Of a stretch of DNA of 11,427 nt, positions 1 to 8,602 are shown piece by piece (position 1 is the first letter of the stretch; the number at the start of each line of letters is the position of its first letter). The stretch covers positions 1 through 11,427 of the forward strand of contig JBCDJT010000153.1 in assembly GCA_038747545.1 (NCBI GenBank), given 5' to 3'. A program made the position numbers and the translations under genes. The notes below the pieces were generated by a model. It was not told where the DNA came from. It ran no database searches and was given only the letters and a program-made list of their open reading frames with translations. The DNA is from JBCCMF01 sp038747545 (GTDB lineage Bacteria > Bacteroidota > Rhodothermia > Rhodothermales > JBCCMF01).

Positions 1-43
1 ACTCGTAATGAGCAGGTCAGCGGTTCGAGTCCGCTCATTGGCT
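1..43 (+). tRNA. tRNA-Thr (anticodon CGU), 3' part only
   Basis: The window opens inside a tRNA. Base 1 is the last base of the 5' anticodon stem. The anticodon loop is 2-8 (C-T-CGT-A-A), so the anticodon is 4-6, CGT, which reads the Thr codon ACG. The 3' anticodon stem TGAGC is 9-13 and the variable loop 14-18. The T arm is 19-35: stem AGCGG/CCGCT around loop TTCGAGT. The 3' acceptor strand CATTGGC is 36-42 and the discriminator T is 43. Bases 44-46 read CCG, so CCA is not encoded and must be added by the CCA-adding enzyme. The 5' acceptor, D arm and half of the anticodon stem lie before the window, so the assignment rests on the anticodon and on the expected GCCAATG partner strand, which is common in tRNA-Thr. 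Confidence 0.9.
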
Positions 44-60
44 CCGCGCTAAACACGCCC

Positions 61-100
61 AAACGCCCGACTCTAGCCAACGTGCTAGGGTCGGGCGTTT
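61..100 (+). terminator. Rho-independent terminator of the tRNA gene
   Basis: Bases 61-77 (AAACGCCCGACTCTAGC) pair with 84-100 over 17 positions around a 6-base loop at 78-83; the only non-Watson-Crick pair is one G-T wobble. The stem begins with AAA and ends with TTT, and the following bases (ctcgtctt) are moderately T-rich. It lies 18 bases after the tRNA end, so it most likely ends the tRNA transcript. The near-perfect symmetry would let it work in both directions. Confidence 0.85.
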
Positions 101-166
101 CTCGTCTTGCCTTCCGTGTGTATCGTAGCGCCCAAGCACGCACGCCAATCCGGTATGCCCCACATG

Positions 167-197
167 GCGCCTCACTGGCGCAGTTAGGGTTGACCCT
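167..197. repeat. Two adjacent short inverted repeats upstream of the operon
   Basis: The 219-base gap between the tRNA terminator and the first gene (320) holds two small dyads. One is GCGCC/GGCGC at 167-171 and 177-181 with a 5-base loop. The other is AGGGT/ACCCT at 186-190 and 193-197 with a 2-base centre. The second overlaps TTGACC (190-195), which resembles a -35 hexamer, but I see no good -10 at the right distance. The 10-mer AGCACGCACG also occurs twice in this gap, at 135-144 and 261-270. These are possible control sites for the electron-transfer operon; all could be chance in GC-rich DNA. Confidence 0.25.
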
Positions 198-319
198 TCC
201 AAGCTGCGACTAGCGCACAGGTCGTGTCTGTACTCCGCCTGTTCTGTCGTCATGTAACAGAGCACGCACGTAACGACTCCAAGAAGCGTGCATCCGCTCC
301 CTTCCATCAACAGACCGCT

Positions 320-592
320 ATGATTGTCGCTAGCTGGCTTGTAGCCGCGTTCGGGCTGTATGCCGCGCTGGGGTTGCTATTCGCCGTACCTTTTCTCCTC
401 AAGGGAATCGGCCGTATAGACCCCGACGCTGCCAAGGGCACATGGGGCTTCAAGCTCCTGATGATACCTGGTGTGATGGCGTTCTGGCCACTGATGGCTA
501 AGCGTTGGTTGTCAGGCACCGCCATCCCTCCAGACGAGCGCACGCCCCATCGCTCAGCTGCCACCGCCGCTCCTTCCACGCCACCCTCATGA
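320..592 (+). CDS. Small two-helix membrane protein, first gene of the Rieske/ferric-reductase operon
   Basis: A 90-residue protein of unknown function. It has two hydrophobic segments, about residues 5-27 and 45-62. The connecting loop (K-G-I-G-R-I-D-P-D-A-A-K-G-T-W-G-F-K) is rich in charged residues and glycine, and the C-terminal tail (about 67-90) is rich in Pro, Ala and Ser. The second helix follows the pattern G-x-W-G-F-K-L-L-M-I-P-G-V-x-A-x-W-P-L. I recall similar short proteins beside electron-transport genes, but this is recollection and not a search result. I chose ATG 320 over the upstream in-frame GTG at 224 because the 32 extra residues are polar and basic and would precede a natural membrane-protein N-terminus. 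The stop overlaps the next start (ATGA at 589-592), a sign of translational coupling. It may be a small subunit or assembly factor of the complex encoded downstream. Confidence 0.7.
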   Translation: MIVASWLVAAFGLYAALGLLFAVPFLLKGIGRIDPDAAKGTWGFKLLMIPGVMAFWPLMAKRWLSGTAIPPDERTPHRSAATAAPSTPPS

Positions 593-1071
593 TTCGTCCG
601 CTCCGCACCCGCCACCGTGTGATGGTTTCAACGCTGGCGGTGGTACTCCCCGTACTTTTTGTAGCAAGCCTCTTGGTCCGGCAGCACCCTGCTGTCATGG
701 ACACGCTGCCCGTGCCCGTGTCGGCGGAGGCGCCCTCACTCCTGCGGAGCGAGACCACCGCCACGTTTGGCGCCCTCTCGGTATCGCTTCGCGTGTACGA
801 AGACGCGCGCCCAGCGACCCGTTTGGCAGTAGCGCTTCGCCCTGACGCTTCGCCGTCCGCTCCTGATGTCCTGGCGTACTGGTCTGAGACGCCCCCCTCA
901 GCCGCTACATTGCCTGATGCCGCTATCCTTCTTGGCACATTGGCTGGCCCCCAGTCGCGCACCTTCATGCTGCCGGAAGCAGCGCTGCGCACAGAAGGGT
1001 ATCTGATCCTGTACAGCTTGGGCCATCAAGCACTGCTCGGCAGCTCCCCACTCTCCTCTTCCACCCGCTAA
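589..1071 (+). CDS. Membrane-anchored extracytoplasmic protein, possibly DM13-like
   Basis: 160 residues. The basic N-terminus (R-x-x-R-x-R-H-R) and one hydrophobic helix (about 12-30) indicate a signal anchor with the rest outside the cytoplasm. From about residue 57 the chain alternates in a beta-like pattern. The stretch L-L-G-T-L-A-G followed by F-M-L-P and G-Y-L-I-L-Y-S-L (about 114-143) resembles the end of electron-transfer DM13 domains, which carry L-x-G-x-L-x-G, Y-x-L-P and V-x-I-W-C. The DM13 cysteine is missing here, so redox activity of its own is unlikely. The start overlaps the preceding stop by ATGA. Only 12 bases separate its TAA from the Rieske gene, which follows in the same frame. 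Its place suggests an accessory subunit of the same membrane complex. The DM13 link is a weak inference from pattern only. Confidence 0.68.
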   Translation: MIRPLRTRHRVMVSTLAVVLPVLFVASLLVRQHPAVMDTLPVPVSAEAPSLLRSETTATFGALSVSLRVYEDARPATRLAVALRPDASPSAPDVLAYWSETPPSAATLPDAAILLGTLAGPQSRTFMLPEAALRTEGYLILYSLGHQALLGSSPLSSSTR

Positions 1072-1083
1072 CCCACTGATTCT

Positions 1084-2136
1084 TTGGGACACTCCTATCA
1101 AGCCGTTGGCTGGAACCGTCAGAAGCGTATTTACGACCTGGTACTACTGGGCGGTGTAGTCCTTTACCTGGCGCTCTTTATTGGCCTGGGGGCCGTGCTA
1201 CACCCCAGCGCCACGGCGGAAACCCTCATCATCCGAGGGCTCGCTACAGCGGCCTTTGTCCTGCTGCACATCATTCTGGTGATCGGCCCCTTGGCACGGC
1301 TCAACCCACGCTTTCTCCCCCTGCTGTACAACCGCAGGCACATGGGCGTCACGATGTTCGTGCTGGCGCTCGGGCACGGGGTATTCTCGATCATCCAGTT
1401 CCACGCCTTGGGCCCGCTTAACCCCTTGGTGAGCGTCTTTGTCAGCGAGCACGGCACGGGAGCGCTGGCCACGTTTCCCTTCCAGCCGTTTGGGCTACTT
1501 GCATTGCTCATCCTCTTCCTGATGGCGGCCACCAGCCATGACTTCTGGCTGACCAACCTTACTGCCCCCGTGTGGAAGGCGTTGCATATGCTGGTCTATA
1601 TCGCCTATGGACTCATCGTGCTTCATGTCGCGCTCGGCGTGCTACAAGCCGAAACCAGCCCGCTCCTGGCTGTGCTCACCGGCGCTGGCATGGCCACCGT
1701 GTTGATCCTACACGTTGTGGCAGGCTGGCGCGAGCGTCCGGCCGATGCCCTGGTCACGACTGCGGCTGCAAACGGGTTCGTGGATGCATGTGGGGTGGAC
1801 GAGATTGAGGAAAATAAGGCACGGATTGTGACCATCGCCGGGGAGCGCGTCGCTGTCTTCAAGTATAGCGGCAAGGTTTCAGCGGTTTCGAATGTCTGCA
1901 AGCACCAGAACGGTCCGCTTGGCGAAGGCTGCATCATCGACGGTTACATTACCTGCCCCTGGCACGGCTACCAGTACCACCCTGACACCGGCGCCTCGCC
2001 AGCCCCCTTCACTGAGCGCATCCCCACATTCAACGTCCGCATACGCGAGGGCCGAGTGCTGGTGGCAGGCACGCCTAACCCGCCGGGTACGCCCGTGCAG
2101 CCAGCCCTGGTGGACCCCACGCCAGGCACCTCCTGA
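1084..2136 (+). CDS. Ferric-reductase-like transmembrane protein fused to a C-terminal Rieske [2Fe-2S] domain
   Basis: 350 residues. The N-terminal part (about 15-215) has six likely membrane helices near 17-40, 50-70, 88-108, 135-150, 165-187 and 193-213. Histidines inside or at the edge of helices (H62, H98, H107, H168, H181, H210) could hold b-type hemes, as in the ferric reductase-like/YedZ superfamily. The C-terminal part (about 230-330) is a Rieske domain with both canonical motifs: C272-K-H274 and C291-P-W-H294, followed by G-Y-Q-Y. The likely role is electron transfer between membrane heme and a [2Fe-2S] centre. The Rieske domain follows the last helix, and which side of the membrane it faces cannot be read here. 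The start is a TTG, because the next in-frame Met is residue 87, inside the third helix. It has no Shine-Dalgarno. The next gene begins 24 bases later. I am confident of the domains and unsure of the substrate or partner. Confidence 0.88.
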   Translation: MGHSYQAVGWNRQKRIYDLVLLGGVVLYLALFIGLGAVLHPSATAETLIIRGLATAAFVLLHIILVIGPLARLNPRFLPLLYNRRHMGVTMFVLALGHGVFSIIQFHALGPLNPLVSVFVSEHGTGALATFPFQPFGLLALLILFLMAATSHDFWLTNLTAPVWKALHMLVYIAYGLIVLHVALGVLQAETSPLLAVLTGAGMATVLILHVVAGWRERPADALVTTAAANGFVDACGVDEIEENKARIVTIAGERVAVFKYSGKVSAVSNVCKHQNGPLGEGCIIDGYITCPWHGYQYHPDTGASPAPFTERIPTFNVRIREGRVLVAGTPNPPGTPVQPALVDPTPGTS

Positions 2137-2149
2137 GTCTCCCCTCCAT

Positions 2150-2159
2150 CCCCTGCTCT
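2150..2159 (+). promoter_or_regulatory. Pyrimidine-rich leader before the 2161 start, identical to the one before 8690
   Basis: CCCCTGCTCT ends one base before ATG 2161. The same ten bases end one base before ATG 8690 (8679-8688). Neither start has a purine-rich Shine-Dalgarno sequence. This may be a shared translation-initiation element or a coincidence between C/T-rich leaders. Confidence 0.3.
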
Positions 2160-2160
2160 T

Positions 2161-2928
2161 ATGAAGCCCGACGATTTCTATATCGGTTACCAAGAACGCG
2201 CCCCCAAGGCCGTCGCGTCGTACATCAAGCGGGCCATCTTCCTGCTCGTTGTGACCAGTTTGCTGGTGGCTGGCTTACTCGTTATCGGCCAGCAGGCGTT
2301 CTATCCGAGTACCTTCGAATTCTTGAACTACCGCACGTTTGAAGGCACGCTCAGCGAGGTCCCCTACCCTACGCTCCTCGTCGACCGTCCAGGGCAGACG
2401 GACGGGCAGCCCGCCCACTCGCGCTACTACTTGGTCAATGTAGGCAAGGCGGGCGTTCAAGAGCCCGTCTCGGGTCTCCATGGGCGGCGCGTACGGCTCC
2501 AAGGGTCGCTCATCTACCGGGATGACCAGACCATGATCGAGGTGGTCCCCGGCACTATCGAGCCCCTGGGCGGCGCTGACGACCTCAGGCCCATGGGGGC
2601 GCCGCAAAGCCTCGGCCAGCATACGTTTCAGGGCGAGATCGTGGACTCCAAGTGCTTCCTGGGTGTGATGAACCCCGGGAGCACCAAGCCGCACCGCGCC
2701 TGTGCGACGCTGTGCATCCGAGGCGGCATTCCTCCGGTGCTGTTGGTGCGCGACGCTACGGATGCTGCGACCTACCTGCTCTTAGCCTCAGCCGAGGGGC
2801 ACCCGGTCAACCAGGACGTGTTGGGCATGGTTGCCGAGCCGGTCGAGATCACCGGTGAAGTATTGCAATACGACAACCTGCGAGTGCTACGTGCAGACCC
2901 GGCGACCTACCACCGTCTGTCGCCCTGA
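2161..2928 (+). CDS. Membrane-anchored protein with two OB-like repeats and a Cys/His cluster
   Basis: 255 residues with no named family that I recognise. A cytoplasmic N-terminus (1-23) is followed by one membrane helix (about 24-44), then an extracytoplasmic region. That region seems to hold two related beta-rich repeats. Repeat 1 (about 59-136) begins F-E-G-T-L and later has V-R-L-Q-G-S-L-I-Y. Repeat 2 (about 156-250) begins F-Q-G-E-I and later has V-E-I-T-G-E-V-L-Q-Y. Both look like small OB folds. Repeat 2 carries an insert, V-D-S-K-C-F-L-G-V-M-N-P-G then H-R-A-C-A-T-L-C-I-R-G-G-I-P-P, with C165, H178, C181 and C185. The spacing C-x15-C-x3-C plus His could bind a metal or heme, or form a disulfide pair. 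It is the last gene of the operon and probably the extracytoplasmic partner of the Rieske/ferric-reductase protein. ATG 2161 is the first Met and gives a typical membrane-anchor N-terminus. Confidence 0.75.
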   Translation: MKPDDFYIGYQERAPKAVASYIKRAIFLLVVTSLLVAGLLVIGQQAFYPSTFEFLNYRTFEGTLSEVPYPTLLVDRPGQTDGQPAHSRYYLVNVGKAGVQEPVSGLHGRRVRLQGSLIYRDDQTMIEVVPGTIEPLGGADDLRPMGAPQSLGQHTFQGEIVDSKCFLGVMNPGSTKPHRACATLCIRGGIPPVLLVRDATDAATYLLLASAEGHPVNQDVLGMVAEPVEITGEVLQYDNLRVLRADPATYHRLSP

Positions 2929-2932
2929 TGGC

Positions 2933-2946
2933 GCCCCGGCTGGGGC
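2933..2946 (+). terminator. Weak hairpin after the electron-transfer operon
   Basis: GCCCC at 2933-2937 pairs with GGGGC at 2942-2946 around a 4-base loop, five bases after the operon stop. There is no T run after it, so it is at best a weak or factor-assisted terminator. The 97-base gap to the convergent AAA+ gene (stop at 3026) shows no better candidate on either strand. Confidence 0.25.
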
Positions 2947-3025
2947 ATGCTGTACCTACTTACTTGCTGGGACGCTATCGCTGCCCTAAAGACCTACGCT
3001 CGCATGGGTGACGCCCGCGCCATGC

Positions 3026-5299
<2,274 letters not shown>

Positions 5300-5383
5300 G
5301 CGTTTTGGATCCGGTCGGTTGAAAGCATCTGAATGGCCGTTGGCGCGTTGGGCATCCCCTCTTCTCCACACGCCACGGGCACC
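5300..5383. promoter_or_regulatory. Divergent control region between the AAA+ unfoldase and the kinase
   Basis: The two genes point away from each other, so both promoters must lie in these 84 bases or inside the opposite gene. If the kinase began at ATG 5333 the gap would shrink to 33 bases, which is one reason to prefer ATG 5384. I see no clear -35/-10 or TTTG/TAnnTTTG pair on either strand. The AT-richest part is 5301-5332. Confidence 0.4.
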
Positions 5384-6370
5384 ATGCAGACGTTGGGCAA
5401 ATATCAGCTGCGCGAGCCACTGGGGCAAGGTGGCATGGGCACGGTCTACCGCGCGTTCGACCCGGTTATCGAGCGGGAGGTAGCCCTCAAGGTGATTCAT
5501 CCGCACGTGTTGAACGTTCCCAACATCCGCGAGCGGTTCTTGCGCGAGGCGCGCACCGCAGGCCGCCTCACCCACGACAACATCCTGACGGTGTACGACT
5601 TCGGCGCGGTAGGCGATCGGTTGTTTATCGTGATGGAGCTGCTGCCCGGCCACGACCTGGACGCCCTCCTCCACCGCACGGCGCGGTTTCCCGTGGCCCA
5701 GGTGACCGCCATCGGGCTGCAGCTGGCCGATGCGCTCGCCTATGCCCACCGGCTGGGCGTGGTGCATCGCGACCTGAAGCCCGGCAACGTGCGCCTCCTC
5801 CCCGACGGGCGCGTGAAGCTGATGGACTTTGGGCTGGCGCGCCTGGAGGCCGCTGGCGGCACCGTCACGCACTCGCGCATCGGCACGCCGCGCTACATGG
5901 CACCCGAGCTGGTGCGCGGCGAGGCCATCGACCACCGCGCCGACGTGTTCTCGCTGGGCTGCGTGCTCTACGAACTGCTGGCCGGGCGGTCGGCGTTCGC
6001 TGGCGATCAGATCAGCCAGATCCTGTACCAGATTGTCAACGTACAGCCCGCCGACCTGCGCATGCTGCGGCCCGATGTACCGCCGGAGCTGGCAGCGCTC
6101 ATTATGCAGTGCCTGAGCAAAGACCCGGCACACCGTCCGATGGATGCCCAAGCCGTGCGCCTGACGCTGGCGCCGATCCACGCGTCGCTCACGCAGCCTG
6201 ACGCCTCGGGCATCCGGGCGCTGCCTCCGCCGCCGAGCAGAGGCACCCCACGGCTCGAACCCGTAGCCGAGCGCACCCGTGCCACCAGCGTTCCGCTTAT
6301 CGTCGGCGTCGTACTCATTATCGCACTCGTCGCGGGCTTCATTTATTTTGTCCGCACCTTCGACCTCTGA
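5384..6370 (+). CDS. Hanks-type Ser/Thr protein kinase with a C-terminal membrane anchor
   Basis: 328 residues. The kinase domain (about 7-265) has the full set of active-site elements: glycine loop G-Q-G-G-M-G-T-V (14-21), catalytic Lys K36 in V-A-L-K, helix-C Glu E55, the H-R-D-L-K-P-G-N loop (128-135, D130 the base), metal-binding D-F-G (148-150), an activation segment with S164 and T168, and A-P-E (173-175). A Pro-rich linker (about 278-292) leads to one membrane helix (about 303-323) and a five-residue tail (R-T-F-D-L). The kinase therefore faces the cytoplasm with no external sensor (no PASTA, WD or TPR repeats). Start ATG 5384 puts G-K-Y-Q-L right at the kinase N-lobe; the upstream in-frame ATG 5333 would add 17 residues without clear structure. 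It is divergent from the AAA+ gene and 35 bases before the NMT1-like gene, which is probably co-transcribed. No substrate can be read from the sequence. Confidence 0.93.
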   Translation: MQTLGKYQLREPLGQGGMGTVYRAFDPVIEREVALKVIHPHVLNVPNIRERFLREARTAGRLTHDNILTVYDFGAVGDRLFIVMELLPGHDLDALLHRTARFPVAQVTAIGLQLADALAYAHRLGVVHRDLKPGNVRLLPDGRVKLMDFGLARLEAAGGTVTHSRIGTPRYMAPELVRGEAIDHRADVFSLGCVLYELLAGRSAFAGDQISQILYQIVNVQPADLRMLRPDVPPELAALIMQCLSKDPAHRPMDAQAVRLTLAPIHASLTQPDASGIRALPPPPSRGTPRLEPVAERTRATSVPLIVGVVLIIALVAGFIYFVRTFDL

Positions 6371-6405
6371 CGCTGCACAGGCCTCCTTCTCCAGCCTCTT
6401 ACTCC

Positions 6406-7320
6406 ATGCAAACCTTCCGCCTTGCCCTCGACTGGACGCCCAACATCAACCATATCGGTTTCTTCGTGGCGCAGGCCAACGGGTATTACAGTGCCCACGA
6501 CCTGGACGTCACCATCACCGACCCCTCGGCAGACGACTACGCGCTAACGCCGGCCAAGCGCGTAGAGCTGGGGCGTGCCGAGGTCGCGCTATGCCCCACC
6601 GAGAGCGTCATCAGCTACCGCACCAAGACCACGCCGTTCGACCTCATCGGCATCGCCACCGTCTTCCAGCACGACTTGAGCGCGATCTCCGTCAAGGCCG
6701 ATGCGGGCATTGCCTCCCCCAAAGACCTCGACGGGCGCTCGTACGCGTCGTACCAGGCACGTTACGAGGATGAGATCGTGCGGCAGATGATCCGCAACGA
6801 CGGCGGCCAAGGCGACCTCCGCGTGGGGTACCCGGCCAAGCTCGGCATCTGGGCAACCTTGCTGGACGGCGACTACGATGCCACGTGGATCTTCCGCAAC
6901 TGGGAGGGCGTCGCCGCCGACACGCAGGGCGTGAACCTGCGGCACTTCGAGATGCGCGACTACGACGTGCCCTATTCCTATTCACCACTCATCGTGGCCA
7001 GCCAAGCCGCTGTGGATGCCCGCGAAGACATGTACCGCCGCTTTCTCGCCGCGACGCAGGCCGGATTCCTGTTCGCGGTCCAGCACCGCGACGAGGCGGT
7101 GGAGTGCCTGCGCCCGCACGTACCTGCCACCGACGGCCACATCGACCTCCGCCACGCGCTCGACGTGTCGGCGGCGGCAGTGGGTACGGAGGCTACCTGG
7201 GGGCACATGAGCGAGGCCACCGTCAAGCGGTTTCTCAATTGGCTTCAGGAGCGCGGCCTGGAGACGCACCCGCTTACCGTCGGCGAGATCGTCACCAACC
7301 GCCTGTTCGCGGCTGCCTGA
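6406..7320 (+). CDS. NMT1/THI5-like periplasmic-binding-fold protein without signal peptide
   Basis: 304 residues. The opening L-A-L-D-W-T-P-N-I-N-H-I-G-F-F-V-A-Q (about 6-23), then G-Y-Y with D-L-D-V-T-I, is the classic start of the NMT1/THI5 family. That family contains pyrimidine-precursor-binding proteins such as ThiY and the yeast HMP-P synthase Thi5. The chain covers the whole fold, ending in E-A-T-V-K-R-F-L-N-W-L-Q-E-R-G. Odd points: it starts directly with the first beta strand, has no signal peptide or lipobox, and no permease or ATPase gene lies in the window. That suggests a cytoplasmic binding protein or enzyme. However, the yeast Thi5 active-site segment with Lys and His appears here as L-C-P-T-E-S, without Lys or His, and no Cys cluster is seen. 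So HMP-P synthesis by the Thi5 mechanism is unlikely. Reading upstream from ATG 6406 gives no start codon and no signal-like sequence. Function unresolved. Confidence 0.85.
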   Translation: MQTFRLALDWTPNINHIGFFVAQANGYYSAHDLDVTITDPSADDYALTPAKRVELGRAEVALCPTESVISYRTKTTPFDLIGIATVFQHDLSAISVKADAGIASPKDLDGRSYASYQARYEDEIVRQMIRNDGGQGDLRVGYPAKLGIWATLLDGDYDATWIFRNWEGVAADTQGVNLRHFEMRDYDVPYSYSPLIVASQAAVDAREDMYRRFLAATQAGFLFAVQHRDEAVECLRPHVPATDGHIDLRHALDVSAAAVGTEATWGHMSEATVKRFLNWLQERGLETHPLTVGEIVTNRLFAAA

Positions 7321-7457
7321 CGCAGCGCATCTGTTGGCGGATTACCGAATACGGGCACCTTTTTTCGCCTCATGCACGCTGCATCGCGTGCTCCTGTTCG
7401 ACGGCGGTGCTACATTCAGTGGTCAGGTTGCTCCCTTTCCCTCATCGCCTTACCACG

Positions 7458-8552
7458 ATGCGCTGCCTTCTCACCCTGCTTGTGCTGTGCGCGCTTGGCG
7501 TTGCCCCAGCCTCGGCGGCGGCTACCTGTATGCAGCTCCGCGGCACCGTCGTCAGCGCTGCCGACGCCAGCCCGGTTGTAGGCGCTCACGTGTACCTCAA
7601 CGCCACCACCATTGGGACGCTCACGGACGCTGAGGGCGGCTTCGTCCTCGACCTCAAGCGCTCCCACCCCGTCTTGGACCTCGTCGTGTCTTCGCTGGCC
7701 TACGAAAAGCAGCGCATCCGCCTCGATCCTGCTACGCTCTTCCCTGGGTGTGCCGTAGCCGTGACGCTTGAAGAAGCTACCTTCGAACTCGGCCCCGTCG
7801 AAGTCGTCTCGATCTCCGAACGCACGGCCCGCGCCTATCGCAAGCGCGCCGAGCGCGAGCTGTTGGGGACCACTCCCAATGGCAAGGCTGCGCGCATCAC
7901 AAACCTGGACGATATCCACGTCACCTGGATCAGCGAGGATGGCGAGGCTTACCACGCACACTCTACCGTCCCGCTGGTCATCGACAACACCAAACTCGAT
8001 TATCTGCTGCACTACACGCTGGATGCGTTGGAGGTACACGCGGGCCAAGTCGCCCTCCGTGGCTACTCGTATTACGAGGCCAAGTCCGCCGCGCCCTCGC
8101 GCCGTGTGAAGCGCCGCCGTGCGGAGGCATACCGGGGCTCGCTTCGGCACTTCCTCCATGTACTCAACCTCGCCACCACGCCTGACGACCTAGCGGAGGC
8201 GGGCTACTTTGTGTATTCCCACGGCTTGGATGTCCGCGAACTCTATGATGCAGATCCGCTGCATCCGTACGACCTGGTGGCCGCCGATGCCGACGCGGGG
8301 CGCTACCTCAAGCCGCAGCTCAAGGTGTGGATCTTGTACGAGGAGGAGTCTGAGCCCCGCAGCTACAAGCGCGCCAATGCCAAGCGAGGCTTTCACACGC
8401 CTACACATGGGCAGTATTCCGTGATTGAGACGCCTGCGATGCCTGTGCGCATCGCGGAGTTCAACCCGGAGATTGTGGAAAACGTCACCACGTACCTGTA
8501 CATGGCCGCCGAACGTCTCGCCGACGAAGTGCCGCTCGATTACACGCCGTAG
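7458..8552 (+). CDS. Exported protein with a carboxypeptidase-regulatory-like beta domain
   Basis: 364 residues. A signal peptide (about 1-21: M-R-C, hydrophobic core L-L-T-L-L-V-L-C-A-L, cleavage after A-S-A) shows export. Residues about 26-108 fit a carboxypeptidase-D regulatory-like domain: L-R-G-T-V-V, P-V-V-G-A-H-V-Y-L, G-T-L-T-D-A-E-G-G-F, then L-V-V-S-S-L-A-Y. This domain is common at the N-terminus of Bacteroidota surface proteins and TonB-dependent receptors. No TonB plug or barrel follows. The remaining 250 residues are soluble, rich in Tyr, His and Arg, with an R-R-V-K-R-R-R patch (215-221) and an acidic Y-E-E-E-S-E-P (294-300). Bacteroidota have many such proteins of unknown role. 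ATG 7458 was chosen because it starts the signal peptide; the upstream open frame runs into the preceding gene. The C-terminus has no T9SS sorting domain, so it probably stays in the periplasm or at the outer membrane. Confidence 0.82.
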   Translation: MRCLLTLLVLCALGVAPASAAATCMQLRGTVVSAADASPVVGAHVYLNATTIGTLTDAEGGFVLDLKRSHPVLDLVVSSLAYEKQRIRLDPATLFPGCAVAVTLEEATFELGPVEVVSISERTARAYRKRAERELLGTTPNGKAARITNLDDIHVTWISEDGEAYHAHSTVPLVIDNTKLDYLLHYTLDALEVHAGQVALRGYSYYEAKSAAPSRRVKRRRAEAYRGSLRHFLHVLNLATTPDDLAEAGYFVYSHGLDVRELYDADPLHPYDLVAADADAGRYLKPQLKVWILYEEESEPRSYKRANAKRGFHTPTHGQYSVIETPAMPVRIAEFNPEIVENVTTYLYMAAERLADEVPLDYTP

Positions 8553-8569
8553 TCAAGCCTCGGGCCTGA

Positions 8570-8602
8570 TTTGCTACGAGGTCAGCGTTTTTATTACCTT
8601 GG
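8570..8602 (+). promoter_or_regulatory. Candidate Bacteroidota-type promoter of the subtilase gene
   Basis: TTTG at 8570-8573 and TACCTTGG at 8595-8602 lie 21 bases apart. The second box matches TAnnTTTG at all fixed positions but one. This fits the -33/-7 promoter described in Bacteroides. It would start transcription near 8609 and give a leader of about 80 bases before ATG 8690. The match is short and unverified. Confidence 0.35.

Noticed and set aside
224..319. GTG start at 224 for the first operon gene.
   Set aside because: It would put 32 polar, basic residues before the first membrane helix; ATG 320 gives a natural membrane-protein start.
1..319. tRNA 3' end as an integration (att) site of a mobile element.
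   Set aside because: No integrase, phage gene or repeat of the tRNA 3' end was seen in the window, and the tRNA is followed by its own terminator.
5300..6181. The minus-strand frame of the AAA+ gene stays open for about 290 more codons, antisense to the kinase.
   Set aside because: The kinase on the plus strand has every catalytic motif, while the antisense translation is low-complexity and matches no Clp N-terminus. It is a shadow caused by GC-rich codon bias.
7341..7365. Small CCG/CGG hairpin before a six-T run (7360-7365) as a terminator of the kinase/NMT1-like transcript.
   Set aside because: The stem is only three base pairs and is separated from the T run; too weak to call.
6885..7457. 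In-frame upstream extension of the 7458 gene into the NMT1-like gene.
   Set aside because: The extension is Arg/Pro-rich shadow sequence; a clear signal peptide begins at ATG 7458.
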